Shown here in pieces: positions 18,105 to 28,856 of a stretch of DNA of 64,000 nt (its first letter is position 1; the number at the start of each line of letters is the position of its first letter). Under the pieces are notes generated by a model. It saw only the letters and a list, made by a program, of their open reading frames with translations. It was not told where the DNA came from and made no database searches. The stretch lies in the NCBI GenBank assembly GCA_021413965.1, contig JAIOPI010000015.1, positions 124,001 through 188,000 of the forward strand. Direction: 5' to 3'. A program made the position numbers and the translations under genes. The stretch comes from Lentisphaerota bacterium (GTDB lineage: Bacteria; Verrucomicrobiota; Kiritimatiellia; UBA8416; JAIOPI01).

Positions 18105-21100
18105 TTAAGGCGCGATCGGCTCCGGTTCAACCAGCGGCAATTCCACCTGGAGTGCGTCGAGGCGCGTTGGCGTCGGCGGCGCACAAGGCCGGCGAAAGCG
18201 GAGGAAGAATCCCCGGCCTTGGCCGCCCCGCCGATCCAGGGCGATGGTGATCGTCCGTCGACCTGCCGGCAAGGTCACCGGGAAGGTGTAGCCATCCTTG
18301 AGCACCGGGTGTTGTGCCGTGGGCACCGTCGCCGCCAGCTGCTTGCCGATCCAGATCCGGCACGGGTGGTCTGTTCCCAGCAGGAGCTCAACCGACATCG
18401 CCGCCGGCACCTCGATTTCTCCCTGCGCCCAGATCGTCCCGGTCTGATCGCCGGCGAGGGCGTGGACATCGACGAGGCCCGGCACCGTCGGCCAGACGGC
18501 CGGCACCACGGTGCGCCACGTCTCCGCCCGACAGTCGCGGAGCGCGAGCTCCTGCACCGGCCGATCGAGCGGCTGCGGCGTGGAGATCCGCCAGCGTTGT
18601 TTCCAGGGCGTGTACACCGTGGCCGCGGCCCAGCGCTTGCGGAACGGGAGCACTTTGCTTCCGGCCTCGCGTGCCAGCGGCTTGCGCAGCGCAGGATCGG
18701 CGGCGGCATGTGCCACCAGATTCAGCAGGAGCCGGTCGGCGGCCGGATGCGCGGATAGATGGGAGAGCACTGGCAGCGTGTTGAGCACGAAGCGCCCGGC
18801 GCCAAAGCGATAGGCGGCCATCAGCAGGCCGCAGCCATAGCCCGTCGCGTAGTGGCAATGGCCCGTTGCGAATGTGGCGGCCATGGTCTCACCCGGGGTC
18901 TCCAATCCTTCGTATAGATCATGCGGGATGACCGGGCCGTAGTAGTCCATGTCCAGGATGCCCGGCCCTTGCAGGCCGGCGAAGATCGGATGCCGGCGGG
19001 CCACGCACTCCTTGTGATAGAGCCAGTCGTAAAAAGTGAACCAGCGGCCGCGCGTCGCGAGCGGAAGCCAGAAGGTGCTGTCGTCGCCGTTCCGAAAGAC
19101 GCGCGGATCCAGAAAGACCGCCGTCGAGCCGCGCGCGAGCCGCGCGAGAAGGCGCGTCCAGCATTCGGCCTGACGCCCCGCCAGATCCGGCCGGCCAACC
19201 AGGATCAGCTCGCGCCGGCGCGGCTGGCGCTCAAGGTCCAGCGGTTGACAGCGAAGCCCGTGCGTCGCCAGCCACTGCGTCGCCTTTGCATCGAGGCCCC
19301 ATGTCCGAACGGCTGCCCGCAGGCGGGGCAGCTCGTCCTCGCGCGAGAGGTGAAAGCGCAGTCGGCCGCCGGTGGGCGCTCCCCCCGCGTCGAGGCTGGC
19401 GGCGAAGATGTACTCACCCGCGGGCCCGTCGATGCGCACGGAGGCCTTAAGCGCGAGGCTGGCCAGCGAGTCGTCCACGCGGATCGTCGATCGCTTCTCC
19501 CAGACCACACCCGCCGGGCCCAGGATGCGGAAGGTGGCCGCATACTTGCCGGGTGCCAGAACGCCCTCGTTGGCCAGCACGGCTTCCACGGCGAACGTGC
19601 GCCCGCTGTAGCCGTGCATGGGGTCGGCGAACAGGCACCAGCGCAACGGTGACCAGCCGTCGCTCACCGCGTCGAAGGTGCCCGGTTTCCACTCGCGCCA
19701 GAAGCTCCACAGTCCCTCGCCGGTGACGCCATGGTCGAGCATCCCGGTGAGGTTGTAGCCGGCCAGTCGCGGGTTGGAGCGAACGCAGTTGAAGCCGAGC
19801 GTGCGCTGGCGGGCGTGCAGCCGCTGGCTGTCGCGCAGCAGATCTTCGAGGAACGGGTAGGTGTCGTCGAAGCCAAGCCGGCGCCAGTCGGCGGCCAGCG
19901 CCTCGGCCTGGCCTCGGATCATCGCCGCATCTTCCAGATCCAATCGCGCGCCGGCCTGTTCATAGCGGCGACCATCGCGCACCACGTCCAGCATGCTGCC
20001 GATGCCATACTCCGAGAGAAACACCGGCTTGGTCGTGGTTCCGGCACCCAGGTGGCGGAGGAACCGATCCGTCTGCGGACTCTGCGGCACCGGAGGATAC
20101 GCATGCGCATCGCCAGCGGTATCAAAGTAGCCGCCGGCCTGCGGGTTCCAGGCCGTCGAGCCAGCGGGCGCGCCCGGGGCCTCGACGCCCCAGGTATGCT
20201 CCCACACCGAGCCACCGGGATTGGAGACCGAACCAATGGCGGGCTGGCAGTCCCAGCGCCCGCTCGCCAGAATCACCAGCCGCGTGGGATCGAGCGCGCG
20301 CAGCGTCGGCAGGAACCTGACGGCCTGGCGGAAGACAGGGCCATCCACCATTTCGTTAATCAGTCCCCAGATGACCACGCTCGGATGGTTGCGGTCGCGC
20401 CGGATCATGTCGCCGGTGTTGCGATCGAAACGCTCAGCCATGTGCGGCGAATCGCCCAGGCACCAGCTCGCATAGCATTCCTCGTACACCAGCATGCCGA
20501 CCTCGTCGCAGAAATCGAGTTGCTCCGGCCAGGCCACGCCCGCGATGAAGCGCACGCAGTTGAAGCCCGAGGCCTTGGCAAACAGGATGTCTCGCCGAAC
20601 ATGGTCCGGCAACACGGCGATCTGCTGGCCAATGGGCGTGTGGTTGCCCGTGTGGGTGCTCTTCAGGAACAGCCGCTCGCCGTTGAGGTGGAAAAACCCG
20701 TCTATGACGCGAAAATCGCGGAAACCACAGCGGACCGAACGTTCCTGGCCGTGCAGGGCGACGGTGACGCGGTAGAGAAACGGTGAATCCACCGACCACA
20801 ACCGCGGCTCGGTGACGTCGATGACCAGTTCATGCACCGAGTCACCTGAGGGACAGTTCACCGAGGCTGACGCGCGGCTGAGGGCCGCACCACCGGTTGC
20901 CGCCACGACGCTGGCGGTGAGGGCCGCCTCCGCGGCGTCGCGACGGTCATTGTGCATGGTCACGGACACGACGATGCGCCCGGTGGCCGGATTGGGCCGG
21001 GTAAAGAGGTCGGTCACCCGCAGGTCAGGAGCAAGCTCCAGCACGACGGGATAGAGGATGCCGCCGCTATTGAAGGAACTGCCGCAGCGATACGGCACCA

Positions 21101-21527
21101 CCTTGTTGCGGTGGGGAATGGCCGCCAGCACCAGATCGTCGATCGGTTCATTGGCGGGATTAAGCACGCGCACGGCAAGCAGGTTTTCCCCGGCGTGCAC
21201 CGCCGCCGTCACATCGAGCGTGAACGGAGTCTCGCCACCCTCGTAGCCGCCGACCGCGATGCCGTTCACCCAAACGTCGGCGCGGTAATCAACGGCGCCA
21301 AAGTGAAGCAAGATCCGCTCGCTTGCCGCGGGCAGTTGCACCGGGGCGAACGATGCCCAATACCACGCCACACCGTGATAGCCGGGGAAGACCTGTTGAA
21401 TGATCCCAGGCACTGGCGCGGGCTGCGCCCCGGCCGGGATTGACGCCGCCCAGTCCTGTTCACGCCCACGGTTTTCCGCGTCGCATGCGATCCACCAGTT
21501 GCCGTTCAACTGCAGCAGGGACATCAT
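18105..21527 (-). CDS. Glycoside hydrolase family 2 (beta-galactosidase/glucuronidase-like)
   Basis: NGNWWIACD, VDYRADVWVNG, GFRDFRVIDGFFHLNGERLFLKSTHTGNH, WGLINEMV (acid/base), FLSEYGIGS (nucleophile). Confidence 0.88.
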   Translation of the reverse strand: MMSLLQLNGNWWIACDAENRGREQDWAASIPAGAQPAPVPGIIQQVFPGYHGVAWYWASFAPVQLPAASERILLHFGAVDYRADVWVNGIAVGGYEGGETPFTLDVTAAVHAGENLLAVRVLNPANEPIDDLVLAAIPHRNKVVPYRCGSSFNSGGILYPVVLELAPDLRVTDLFTRPNPATGRIVVSVTMHNDRRDAAEAALTASVVAATGGAALSRASASVNCPSGDSVHELVIDVTEPRLWSVDSPFLYRVTVALHGQERSVRCGFRDFRVIDGFFHLNGERLFLKSTHTGNHTPIGQQIAVLPDHVRRDILFAKASGFNCVRFIAGVAWPEQLDFCDEVGMLVYEECYASWCLGDSPHMAERFDRNTGDMIRRDRNHPSVVIWGLINEMVDGPVFRQAVRFLPTLRALDPTRLVILASGRWDCQPAIGSVSNPGGSVWEHTWGVEAPGAPAGSTAWNPQAGGYFDTAGDAHAYPPVPQSPQTDRFLRHLGAGTTTKPVFLSEYGIGSMLDVVRDGRRYEQAGARLDLEDAAMIRGQAEALAADWRRLGFDDTYPFLEDLLRDSQRLHARQRTLGFNCVRSNPRLAGYNLTGMLDHGVTGEGLWSFWREWKPGTFDAVSDGWSPLRWCLFADPMHGYSGRTFAVEAVLANEGVLAPGKYAATFRILGPAGVVWEKRSTIRVDDSLASLALKASVRIDGPAGEYIFAASLDAGGAPTGGRLRFHLSREDELPRLRAAVRTWGLDAKATQWLATHGLRCQPLDLERQPRRRELILVGRPDLAGRQAECWTRLLARLARGSTAVFLDPRVFRNGDDSTFWLPLATRGRWFTFYDWLYHKECVARRHPIFAGLQGPGILDMDYYGPVIPHDLYEGLETPGETMAATFATGHCHYATGYGCGLLMAAYRFGAGRFVLNTLPVLSHLSAHPAADRLLLNLVAHAAADPALRKPLAREAGSKVLPFRKRWAAATVYTPWKQRWRISTPQPLDRPVQELALRDCRAETWRTVVPAVWPTVPGLVDVHALAGDQTGTIWAQGEIEVPAAMSVELLLGTDHPCRIWIGKQLAATVPTAQHPVLKDGYTFPVTLPAGRRTITIALDRRGGQGRGFFLRFRRPCAPPTPTRLDALQVELPLVEPEPIAP

Positions 21528-21700
21528 TTCACCCTATCGTTGTTCGTTTCTCAGGGCAACGCACGATTCGAGCCGGCGGTAGACGGCGACAACTTCGGAC
21601 TCTGGCATGGGGGTTTGGTCGAGCCGGTGCTTTGCAGCTTTCCAGCTTACCGTATGGTGGCTCTCCGCCAGAACACGACCGCTTCTGCCAGGTGCTTCAG

Positions 21701-21793
21701 TGTCGGTAGCCGCATAGTTCCTGCGTATTTCGACGTTCTTCGCGGGTCAGGATGCCGGCAAAAGGGCTGAACTCGCGCAGACGGCTACCGACA
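21701..21793. repeat. 12-bp inverted repeat (TGTCGGTAGCCG ... CGGCTACCGACA)
   Basis: Arms at 21701-21712 and 21782-21793, in the intergenic region upstream of the GH2 gene. Confidence 0.6.
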
Positions 21794-21870
21794 GCTTACG
21801 CCGGTGGGCTTGCGGGGACCAACTGGAAACCATACTCCCGTTCAAATGAAGCCATCGTCCGTCCGATTCC

Positions 21871-22033
21871 TGCTGGCGGCCTCCGAAGAGATTCATCCGC
21901 CATCGCTGGCCAATTTCGCACTGGTAGGCGAACTGGCACTGAGCGGCGAAGTGCGCCGCGTGCGCAGGGTGCTGCCCATCGCCATCCAGGCCCGTGCCCA
22001 GGGATTGACCGGGATCCTGGTGCCTTCCGACAA
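21871..22033 (+). pseudogene. 163-bp duplicated internal fragment of comM/yifB
   Basis: Matches 24880-25042 with only two mismatches by direct comparison (21899 g/a, 21966 a/g); encodes [51 protein letters not shown]. Confidence 0.95.
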
Positions 22034-22040
22034 AGGGCTT

Positions 22041-22069
22041 TGGGGTCAGCCCTTGAAATAGCGATTAGC
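22041..22069 (+). repeat. Left 29-bp inverted repeat TGGGGTCAGCCCTTGAAATAGCGATTAGC
   Basis: Exact reverse complement of 23098-23126. Confidence 0.95.
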
Positions 22070-22107
22070 GCTTGCATGAGGCGCCGTAGGTATGGCAGGT
22101 TGCTGGT

Positions 22108-23121
22108 ATGGCGCGGAAGTTGCGGCTGCAGTTTGAAGGAGCGCTTTACCACGTGACAGTTCGGGGTAACGCGCGGGGTGCGTTGTTTCGGGACGACCGT
22201 GACCGCGATCGCATGCTGGACCGACTAGCGCAGGCATCAGGCGACTATGAAGTAGACGTGCTGATGTATTGCCTGATGGCCAACCACGTCCACTTGCTGG
22301 TGGGCACGCCGCGGGCGAACCTCAGCGCTTTTATGGGGAGCGTCCTCACCGGCTATTCTGTCTATTTCAATTTGCGTCACAGGCGTGTGGGGCATCTCAC
22401 CCAGGGGCGTTTTAGCTCGCCGCTGGTGGAGGGGGACGCGTACCTGTTGCGGCTTAGCCGCTATCTGCACTTGAACCCGGTGTTCACCGAGGCTTGGATC
22501 GACAAGCCTTTGGCGGCGCGCATCGCCGAGGTGCGCCGCTATCCCTGGAGCAGTTACCGGGGGTATGCGGGCCTTGCGAAGCCTGCCGACTGGGTTCGAC
22601 GGGAACCTATTCTCGATCAGGTCACGGCCGGCGCCAGACGACCTGAGCTGGCCTACCGTCGTTACGTTGAAGCAGGACTAGCCGACACCGACGAGGAATT
22701 TATCGGTATCCTGCACCAATCACCCCATGGGATCGGATCTGAAGCGTTCTTGGAGCGATTGCGGGATCAATACCAAAAGGCCTCCAGCAAACATGCGCGG
22801 TTGGAGGATGTGGCGTTACGCCGCGAGGCCCGCCGCCTTTCGATCGCCACCGTAGACGGGCTTCTGGCGGAGCACGGCTTAGGCTTGGACCTGACCTCGT
22901 TGCAACGACGTGACTGCACGCCTCGCATGCTGGCAGTCCACGCGTACACGCGGCATGCCGGTCTCACCCAGCGCGAAGTGGCCAAACGCCTGGGCATGCG
23001 GTCTGGATCCAGTGTCAGCCAGCAATTGCGCCTGCTGCGAGCGCGATTGGTCGATGAACCAGGGCTCCGGCGGAGGATTGCAGCAATCGATGCATCTGCT
23101 AATCGCTATTTCAAGGGCTGA
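22108..23121 (+). CDS. REP-associated tyrosine transposase / IS200-like Y1_Tnp protein
   Basis: MARKLRLQFEGALYHVTVRGN, YCLMANHVHLLVGTP (HuH), YLHLNPV, WSSYRGYAG; C-terminal DnaA-C-like helix-turn-helix. Confidence 0.93.
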   Translation: MARKLRLQFEGALYHVTVRGNARGALFRDDRDRDRMLDRLAQASGDYEVDVLMYCLMANHVHLLVGTPRANLSAFMGSVLTGYSVYFNLRHRRVGHLTQGRFSSPLVEGDAYLLRLSRYLHLNPVFTEAWIDKPLAARIAEVRRYPWSSYRGYAGLAKPADWVRREPILDQVTAGARRPELAYRRYVEAGLADTDEEFIGILHQSPHGIGSEAFLERLRDQYQKASSKHARLEDVALRREARRLSIATVDGLLAEHGLGLDLTSLQRRDCTPRMLAVHAYTRHAGLTQREVAKRLGMRSGSSVSQQLRLLRARLVDEPGLRRRIAAIDASANRYFKG

Positions 23122-23126
23122 CCCCA
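23098..23126 (-). repeat. Right 29-bp inverted repeat
   Basis: GCTAATCGCTATTTCAAGGGCTGACCCCA; also encodes the transposase C-terminus ANRYFKG-stop. Confidence 0.95.
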
Positions 23127-23137
23127 CTGATGTAGGG

Positions 23138-24220
23138 CTAGACGTTAAACAGGAAATGGCAAACGTCGCCATCCTGTGTGGCATATGACTTGCCTTCCAG
23201 GCGCAAATTGCCTGCCGCGCGGATGGCGGCCTCGGTTTTGTGCTTTTCGAGATCCGACACGGAGTAGATCTCGGCACGGATAAAGCCTTTCTCGAAATCG
23301 GTATGGATGACGCCGGCCGCCTGGGGCGCAGTCGCACCGCGGGGAACCGGCCAAGCCCGAATCTCCATTTCCCCGGCCGTAAAAAAACTCTGGAAACCGA
23401 GTAGTCGGTAGGTTGCCCGCGCGACGGCCGCCAATGCGGGCTCGGCCATGCCCAGCGAATTAAGCATTTCCAGCCGATCCGCCGCGTCCAACTCCGCCAG
23501 CTCTGCTTCCAGCTTGGCGCAGACCACCACCACTTCGCCGCCATTCTCGGCCGCATATGCCCGCACCTTGGCCACGAGCTGCCCCTCGCCGGTCGGGTTG
23601 GTTTCATCCACGTTGGCCACGTAGAGCACCTGCTTGGCGGTCAACAATCCCAGGCTCTTTAAAGGGCCTCGCTGATCCTCCTTGATGGAACGCACCGGCT
23701 TGCCTGCGTCCAGCGCTGCCTTGCACAAGGCGAGGGCTTCCAGACGGGCCGTCGCTTCCTTGTCGCCGCCCCGCGTCAGTTTCTGTGTCTTTTGGATGGT
23801 GTCATCCACCTGCTGCATGTCGGCCAGCATCAGCTCGGTTTCAATGGTGGCGATGTCTCGAATTGGATCCACGGAACCATCCACGTGGCTGACGTCCTCG
23901 TTGTCGAAGCAGCGCACCACTTGCAGGACGGCGTCCACGTTGCGGATATGCGAGAGGAATTTATTGCCGAGCCCTTCGCCCTTGCTGGCGCCACGCACCA
24001 ATCCCGCGATGTCCACAAGTTTGAGCGCCGAGGGAACGATCTTCTTGGTGGCGATGAACTTGTTGATCGTGGCGAGGCGCGAATCCGGAACCGGCACGAT
24101 CCCCACATTCGGCTCAATCGTGCAGAAGGGGTAGTTGCTGGCCTCCGCGCCTGCAGCCGTCAAGGCATTGAAAAGCGTGCTTTTCCCGACATTTGGCAGT
24201 CCCACAATTCCGGCTTCCAT
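23138..24220 (-). CDS. ychF: Redox-regulated ribosome-binding ATPase YchF
   Basis: [46 protein letters not shown]... Confidence 0.97.
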   Translation of the reverse strand: MEAGIVGLPNVGKSTLFNALTAAGAEASNYPFCTIEPNVGIVPVPDSRLATINKFIATKKIVPSALKLVDIAGLVRGASKGEGLGNKFLSHIRNVDAVLQVVRCFDNEDVSHVDGSVDPIRDIATIETELMLADMQQVDDTIQKTQKLTRGGDKEATARLEALALCKAALDAGKPVRSIKEDQRGPLKSLGLLTAKQVLYVANVDETNPTGEGQLVAKVRAYAAENGGEVVVVCAKLEAELAELDAADRLEMLNSLGMAEPALAAVARATYRLLGFQSFFTAGEMEIRAWPVPRGATAPQAAGVIHTDFEKGFIRAEIYSVSDLEKHKTEAAIRAAGNLRLEGKSYATQDGDVCHFLFNV

Positions 24221-24617
24221 TGGATATTCTCGCCTCTCGATTGTCCGACGGGTGCAATTGGTTCGCCTTAGGGCTCTGTTCCGCGCCTAATGCAATCGAC
24301 CATGGTGCGACAACTCCGGGGGTACTGGCAAGGGCAGATGAGGGTCGGAACAGCCCCACGTCCCCGTGGCGAAGTGGTTTGCCTGCCTGAATTGGGGCCT
24401 GGCGGGCACCGCCGGTGTGGTTGGTGGAGACGGCGGCCAACCACGGCGTAGCCTCGCGAAGCCGGGTTTCCGCCGTTTTTTTCAGAAGACCGGCCGGGAC
24501 GGCCGGCTCCAGGTCCTCGGTCATTTGGAATCTCGTCATGCATTTCTGGCTGGTAATCCGCGCAGGGGCTGAATAGAATTCGTTAAATCTGTAACAAGCC
24601 AGCGAGGAGCCGATCGG

Positions 24618-26153
24618 ATGCTCTCGAAGGTCTTTTCCGGGGCGGTCTATGGGGTCGATGCCTACGCGGTGGAAATTGAAGTCAACGCCGGGCACGGCGA
24701 CCCCGAGGTCGTCACCGTCGGGCTGCCCGACGCGGCGGTAAAGGAAAGCCGGCACCGCGTCCATACCGCCATCCTCAACTCCGCCTATAAGCCGCACATC
24801 GGGCGGACCACCATCAACCTCGCCCCGGCCAATGTGAAAAAGGAAGGCCCGAGTTTTGACCTGCCGATTGCGATCGGCATGCTGGCGGCCTCCGAAGAGA
24901 TTCATCCACCATCGCTGGCCAATTTCGCACTGGTAGGCGAACTGGCACTGAGCGGCGAAGTGCGCCGCGTGCGCGGGGTGCTGCCCATCGCCATCCAGGC
25001 CCGTGCCCAGGGATTGACCGGGATCCTGGTGCCTTCCGACAATGCCGAGGAAGCCGCCGTCGTGGAAGGCCTCGATGTCTATCCGGTCCGCACGCTGCGA
25101 CAAGCCGCTGACTTCCTGGAAGGCACCCTCCCCCAGCAGCCCTATCGCGTGAACCTGCAAGCCGTTTACGAAAACCACAACGGTTCCGGCGACGACTACG
25201 CCGACGTCAAGGGACAGGAGCAGGCCAAGCGCGCCATTGAGGTGGCCGTTGCCGGCGGGCACAACATCCTGATGGTGGGGCCGCCGGGGACAGGGAAGTC
25301 CATGCTGGCCAAGCGATTGCCATCGATACTGCCGACCATGTCACTGGAGGAGGCGCTGGAAACGACAAAAATTCACAGCATCGCCGGCATGCTTGACGCG
25401 CATGTGGCGCTGGTCATCCACCGGCCCTTCCGCTCACCACACCACACGATCTCGGACGCGGGTTTGCTCGGCGGCGGATCGCATCCCATCCCCGGCGAAG
25501 TGAGCCTCGCGCATCGCGGCGTGCTGTTCCTGGACGAGTTGCCCGAATTCCGGCGCAACGTGCTGGAGGTGCTGCGCCAACCACTGGAAGACGGGGCGGT
25601 CACCATCGCACGCGCCGCGGCCACCGTGACGTTTCCCTGCCACTTCATGCTGGTGGCGGCCATGAACCCATGCCCCTGCGGCTATTTCGGGGACACGGCG
25701 CGCGAATGCCGATGCACCCAGACGCAGATTCAATCCTATCGCAACAAGATCTCCGGCCCTCTGCTCGACCGCATTGACATCCATGTGGAAGTGCCGTCGA
25801 TCCGCTATCAGCAACTCACGTCGCTGCAACGGGGCGAGGCCTCCGACGCCATTCGCGGGCGCGTCATGGACGCCCGGCAACGGCAGCGCATCCGCTTTCG
25901 GCAGGAGCACAAACTGCACAACAATGCCGGCATGAGCGCACGGCAGATTCACAGGTACTGCGCCCTGGGTGCCGAGGCGCAGGACCTGCTGCGGGCTGCC
26001 ATCACGCAACTCAATTTCAGTGCGCGGGCCTATGATCGCATTCTGAAAGTGGCGCGCACCATCGCCGACCTGGAGGGGCAGGAGGACATCCAGCCCAACC
26101 ATGTCGCGGAAGCCATTCAATACCGCACGCTCGACCGCAACCTGTGGGCCTAG
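24618..26153 (+). CDS. comM: YifB/ComM family Mg-chelatase-like AAA ATPase
   Basis: [60 protein letters not shown]. Confidence 0.95.
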   Translation: MLSKVFSGAVYGVDAYAVEIEVNAGHGDPEVVTVGLPDAAVKESRHRVHTAILNSAYKPHIGRTTINLAPANVKKEGPSFDLPIAIGMLAASEEIHPPSLANFALVGELALSGEVRRVRGVLPIAIQARAQGLTGILVPSDNAEEAAVVEGLDVYPVRTLRQAADFLEGTLPQQPYRVNLQAVYENHNGSGDDYADVKGQEQAKRAIEVAVAGGHNILMVGPPGTGKSMLAKRLPSILPTMSLEEALETTKIHSIAGMLDAHVALVIHRPFRSPHHTISDAGLLGGGSHPIPGEVSLAHRGVLFLDELPEFRRNVLEVLRQPLEDGAVTIARAAATVTFPCHFMLVAAMNPCPCGYFGDTARECRCTQTQIQSYRNKISGPLLDRIDIHVEVPSIRYQQLTSLQRGEASDAIRGRVMDARQRQRIRFRQEHKLHNNAGMSARQIHRYCALGAEAQDLLRAAITQLNFSARAYDRILKVARTIADLEGQEDIQPNHVAEAIQYRTLDRNLWA

Positions 26154-26215
26154 GCTTCGAACCACGCGTGGGACGGCTCTTGACACACCGCCATGGCCAT
26201 CTACTCTGTGTGGCC

Positions 26216-27025
26216 ATGAACACATCCCCTCGCCGCATCCACACGCTTTGCCGGCGCGCGCTCACCCGCGCGTTTCTCGGTGCGCTTCTGTCAGCGGCGC
26301 TCCCCGCTGTTGCCGCGACCCGCCAATCGGAACCGGCAAAGGCTCCAGGCCCCGCACCCCTCGACACGGCAACGCATGTGCTGCGTGCGATGCAGGACGC
26401 CTTGCTGGATCAGGACCGGCCCGATGGCAACATGGGCGCCGCCAACTTTGCCGCGAAAGTGGCGAGCATGAGCATCTCCAGCTTCACGCGAATCATGGTG
26501 ATGCAGTTTGATCTGACGTCGTTGCCATCCACCAACATCACCAAGGCCACCTTGCGCGTATTTTGCCCGCCGGCCGGCTGGGATCACTCCGTGGATGCCA
26601 CGTTTCTGTTCTACGCCATGCAACAGCCTTGGACCGAAGGAACCGGTGTCGGGAACGAGGGCAGCGAGACCAAGGATGGCGCCACGTGGAATACGCGGGA
26701 TGGCATTCACCCCTGGGAGGGCGGCCCCATTGCACACAATCGAACGCAAAAGTCACCGGGGAATTTCGACGACACCCCCTTTGCCACGCGCACACACACG
26801 ACGTACGAGGAATGGCTCAACACCTGGATCGAGGTGGACGCAACCGATCTGGCGCGCGCCTGGGCGGCTGGCGCGCGTCCGAATTGCGGCATTGCCCTGT
26901 GCGGCATGGGCCTGACGGGTGCCGGAGCCTACACGATGTTCACGACGCGGGAGTACGATCGCGAGGGCTACGCGGCGGGCCAGGTCGCGCCACAGTTGGT
27001 CGTGCAGCTCGCCGCGACACCGTGA
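26216..27025 (+). CDS. DNRLRE-domain-like secreted protein
   Basis: Signal-peptide-like N-terminus; TRIMVMQFDLTSLPSTNITKATLRVF...WTEGTGVGNEGSETKDGATWNTRD. Confidence 0.65.
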   Translation: MNTSPRRIHTLCRRALTRAFLGALLSAALPAVAATRQSEPAKAPGPAPLDTATHVLRAMQDALLDQDRPDGNMGAANFAAKVASMSISSFTRIMVMQFDLTSLPSTNITKATLRVFCPPAGWDHSVDATFLFYAMQQPWTEGTGVGNEGSETKDGATWNTRDGIHPWEGGPIAHNRTQKSPGNFDDTPFATRTHTTYEEWLNTWIEVDATDLARAWAAGARPNCGIALCGMGLTGAGAYTMFTTREYDREGYAAGQVAPQLVVQLAATP

Positions 27026-27104
27026 CCGCGCCCCGCGTGTCCAGTCGCGGCTTCGTCACTTCGTCGTCATGGGCAGTGGATCGATCCTGCCCGGTGCAGG
27101 CGGC

Positions 27105-28265
27105 CTACGGGATATCGTACAGCAGGAATTCGCACTCCAGGTCGCCGTTGACGAGCGGCATGCGCACCCGGGGACGCGGCGACATGCTTAGCGCATAGGC
27201 GGGCAGGCCGGCCAGCATCGCCACCTGCCAGCCGTGCAGCCGGCAGAATGTGGCCGCCACCTTGCGCACGAAATCCGGATCCGTTCCCAGCCGCACGCCG
27301 TAGGGCGGATTGGTCACGATCAACGCCTGCGCGCCATCATGTTGCAGATCAAAGAGCGACTGTTCGCGAAAAGCGAGCCGGACACCGGCGGCGCGCGCAT
27401 TCGACCGTGCCTTGTCGAGGACGGCGGGATCCACATCCCCCGCCACGACCCGGGGCACGTCCCCCGCTCGCGCGGCACGCAATTCACCGCGTAACGCTCG
27501 CATGGCTTGCGCTTCGTCAGCCCCGAAGTTGGCCCAGCGCTCAAAACCGAAGCGCTCCCGCGAAAGCCCCGGCGCCACCTTGGCCGCCCACATGGCCGCC
27601 TCAATGGCAATGGTTCCGGATCCGCACATCGGGTCGATCAGGCGCGTCTTCCGGTCCCATCCCGACAGGCGCAGAATCGCGGCGGCCAGCGTCTCGCGTA
27701 ACGGCGCGTCGCCCACATCACGACGGTAGCCGCGCCGGTGCAACGGTTCGCCGCTCATGTCCAGGTAGAGAGCGGCCTTGTCATTGGCGACATAGACAAA
27801 CACGCGGACATCCGGGTCGTCGGCGACATCCGGGCGCGAAGCAAAGCGATGACGCAGCTGGTCGACAATGGCATCCTTCACCTTGAGCGCCGCAAAGTTC
27901 TCGTGCTGGATGACACTGCCGCGGCAGATGGCGTTGACCGAGAACGTCTGGCGTGGAGTCAGGTAGGGAGACCAGTCGATGGCCTGCGCCCCCGTGTAGA
28001 GGGCTTCGGGCGAAGCCGCGGGAAAGCGGGCGAGCAGCACGTGAATACGCTGCGCGATGCGGCTTTCCAGGCAGGCCCGCCACCCTTCCCGCCACGTGCC
28101 GCGAAAGGGGATTCCCCCCTGGTTGAACCGAACGCTGGGCAGCCCCAACTCGCGCAATTCCTCGCACAGCACGCGTTCGGTGCCCGCGATGGCCGAGGCG
28201 TGAAACTCGAGTGTTTGTCCCCGCGCAGCTGGCACGCCCGCCGTCTGCTTGTCGTTGGTATTCAT
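27105..28265 (-). CDS. THUMP-domain class I SAM-dependent RNA methyltransferase (RlmL/YcbY N-domain-like)
   Basis: MCGSGTIAIEAAMWA, VTNPPYGVRLG, SVNAICRGSVIQHENFAALKVKDAIVDQLR. Confidence 0.9.
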   Translation of the reverse strand: MNTNDKQTAGVPAARGQTLEFHASAIAGTERVLCEELRELGLPSVRFNQGGIPFRGTWREGWRACLESRIAQRIHVLLARFPAASPEALYTGAQAIDWSPYLTPRQTFSVNAICRGSVIQHENFAALKVKDAIVDQLRHRFASRPDVADDPDVRVFVYVANDKAALYLDMSGEPLHRRGYRRDVGDAPLRETLAAAILRLSGWDRKTRLIDPMCGSGTIAIEAAMWAAKVAPGLSRERFGFERWANFGADEAQAMRALRGELRAARAGDVPRVVAGDVDPAVLDKARSNARAAGVRLAFREQSLFDLQHDGAQALIVTNPPYGVRLGTDPDFVRKVAATFCRLHGWQVAMLAGLPAYALSMSPRPRVRMPLVNGDLECEFLLYDIP

Positions 28266-28465
28266 CGCGCCGCGAGTCTTCGCACAACGGCGGTCATGAA
28301 TCAACTGCGATCCCACTTTCACCTTGTGCGAGGAGATGAACACCTTTATACGTTTTGGTTTGCGAACTGCCGGCGTTAGTGCCGCCAGCAACCGAATCCG
28401 CGTGGCCTACGCACGACGCGCAATGGGCGCCACGGGAGAACGTTTGTCAATCAGGGGAAAGCGCC

Positions 28466-28855
28466 ATGCCCTGCGATATTAAATTTTGCGAGTCTTTCAC
28501 CGAAGTCACCTTGTACGGCGAGGCCACGGCGTGGGATGTCATGGACGCCGTCCAACGCATGCACGTGCAGGATCCGCACAAGGAGCGCGCCGATCTCTGG
28601 GTGGTTTCACCCACGAGCGTGATCCCACTGAGTGCCTTCACGCCGCTGATCGACGCGCTCAAAGCCCTCTGCAAGCAGGTCAGCACCGGCAAGCCCTCCG
28701 CCATCGTATCAACCAACGCGCTGCAGCGGGCCCAGCTGTCCCTCTACCTGTCGGAAGCCTCGGCTCTGCCCTACGAAATCCGCACGTTCGAATCCCGCGA
28801 GGCGGCCGTAGCCTGGCTGGGCCGTATGGCGCAGCCAACCCGCAAGGATACGTAG
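28466..28855 (+). CDS. STAS/SpoIIAA-like small protein of unknown function
   Basis: 130 aa, LYGEATAWDVMDAVQRM ... ALPYEIRTFESREAAVAWL. Confidence 0.5.
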   Translation: MPCDIKFCESFTEVTLYGEATAWDVMDAVQRMHVQDPHKERADLWVVSPTSVIPLSAFTPLIDALKALCKQVSTGKPSAIVSTNALQRAQLSLYLSEASALPYEIRTFESREAAVAWLGRMAQPTRKDT

Positions 28856-28856
28856 C

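Larger units (their letters stand above)
22034..23126 (+). mobile_element. RAYT / Y1-transposase element with inverted ends
   Basis: Transposase gene flanked by 29-bp perfect inverted repeats (22041-22069 and 23098-23126); left end also contains hairpin AAGGGCT-N8-AGCCCTT. Confidence 0.8.

Noticed and set aside
19731-20786. 351-aa plus-strand ORF
   Set aside because: Shadow of the GH2 gene.
22046-22237. Minus-strand ORF ending ASANRYFKG, like the transposase C-terminus
   Set aside because: It only reads the left inverted repeat in the opposite direction; not a second transposase.
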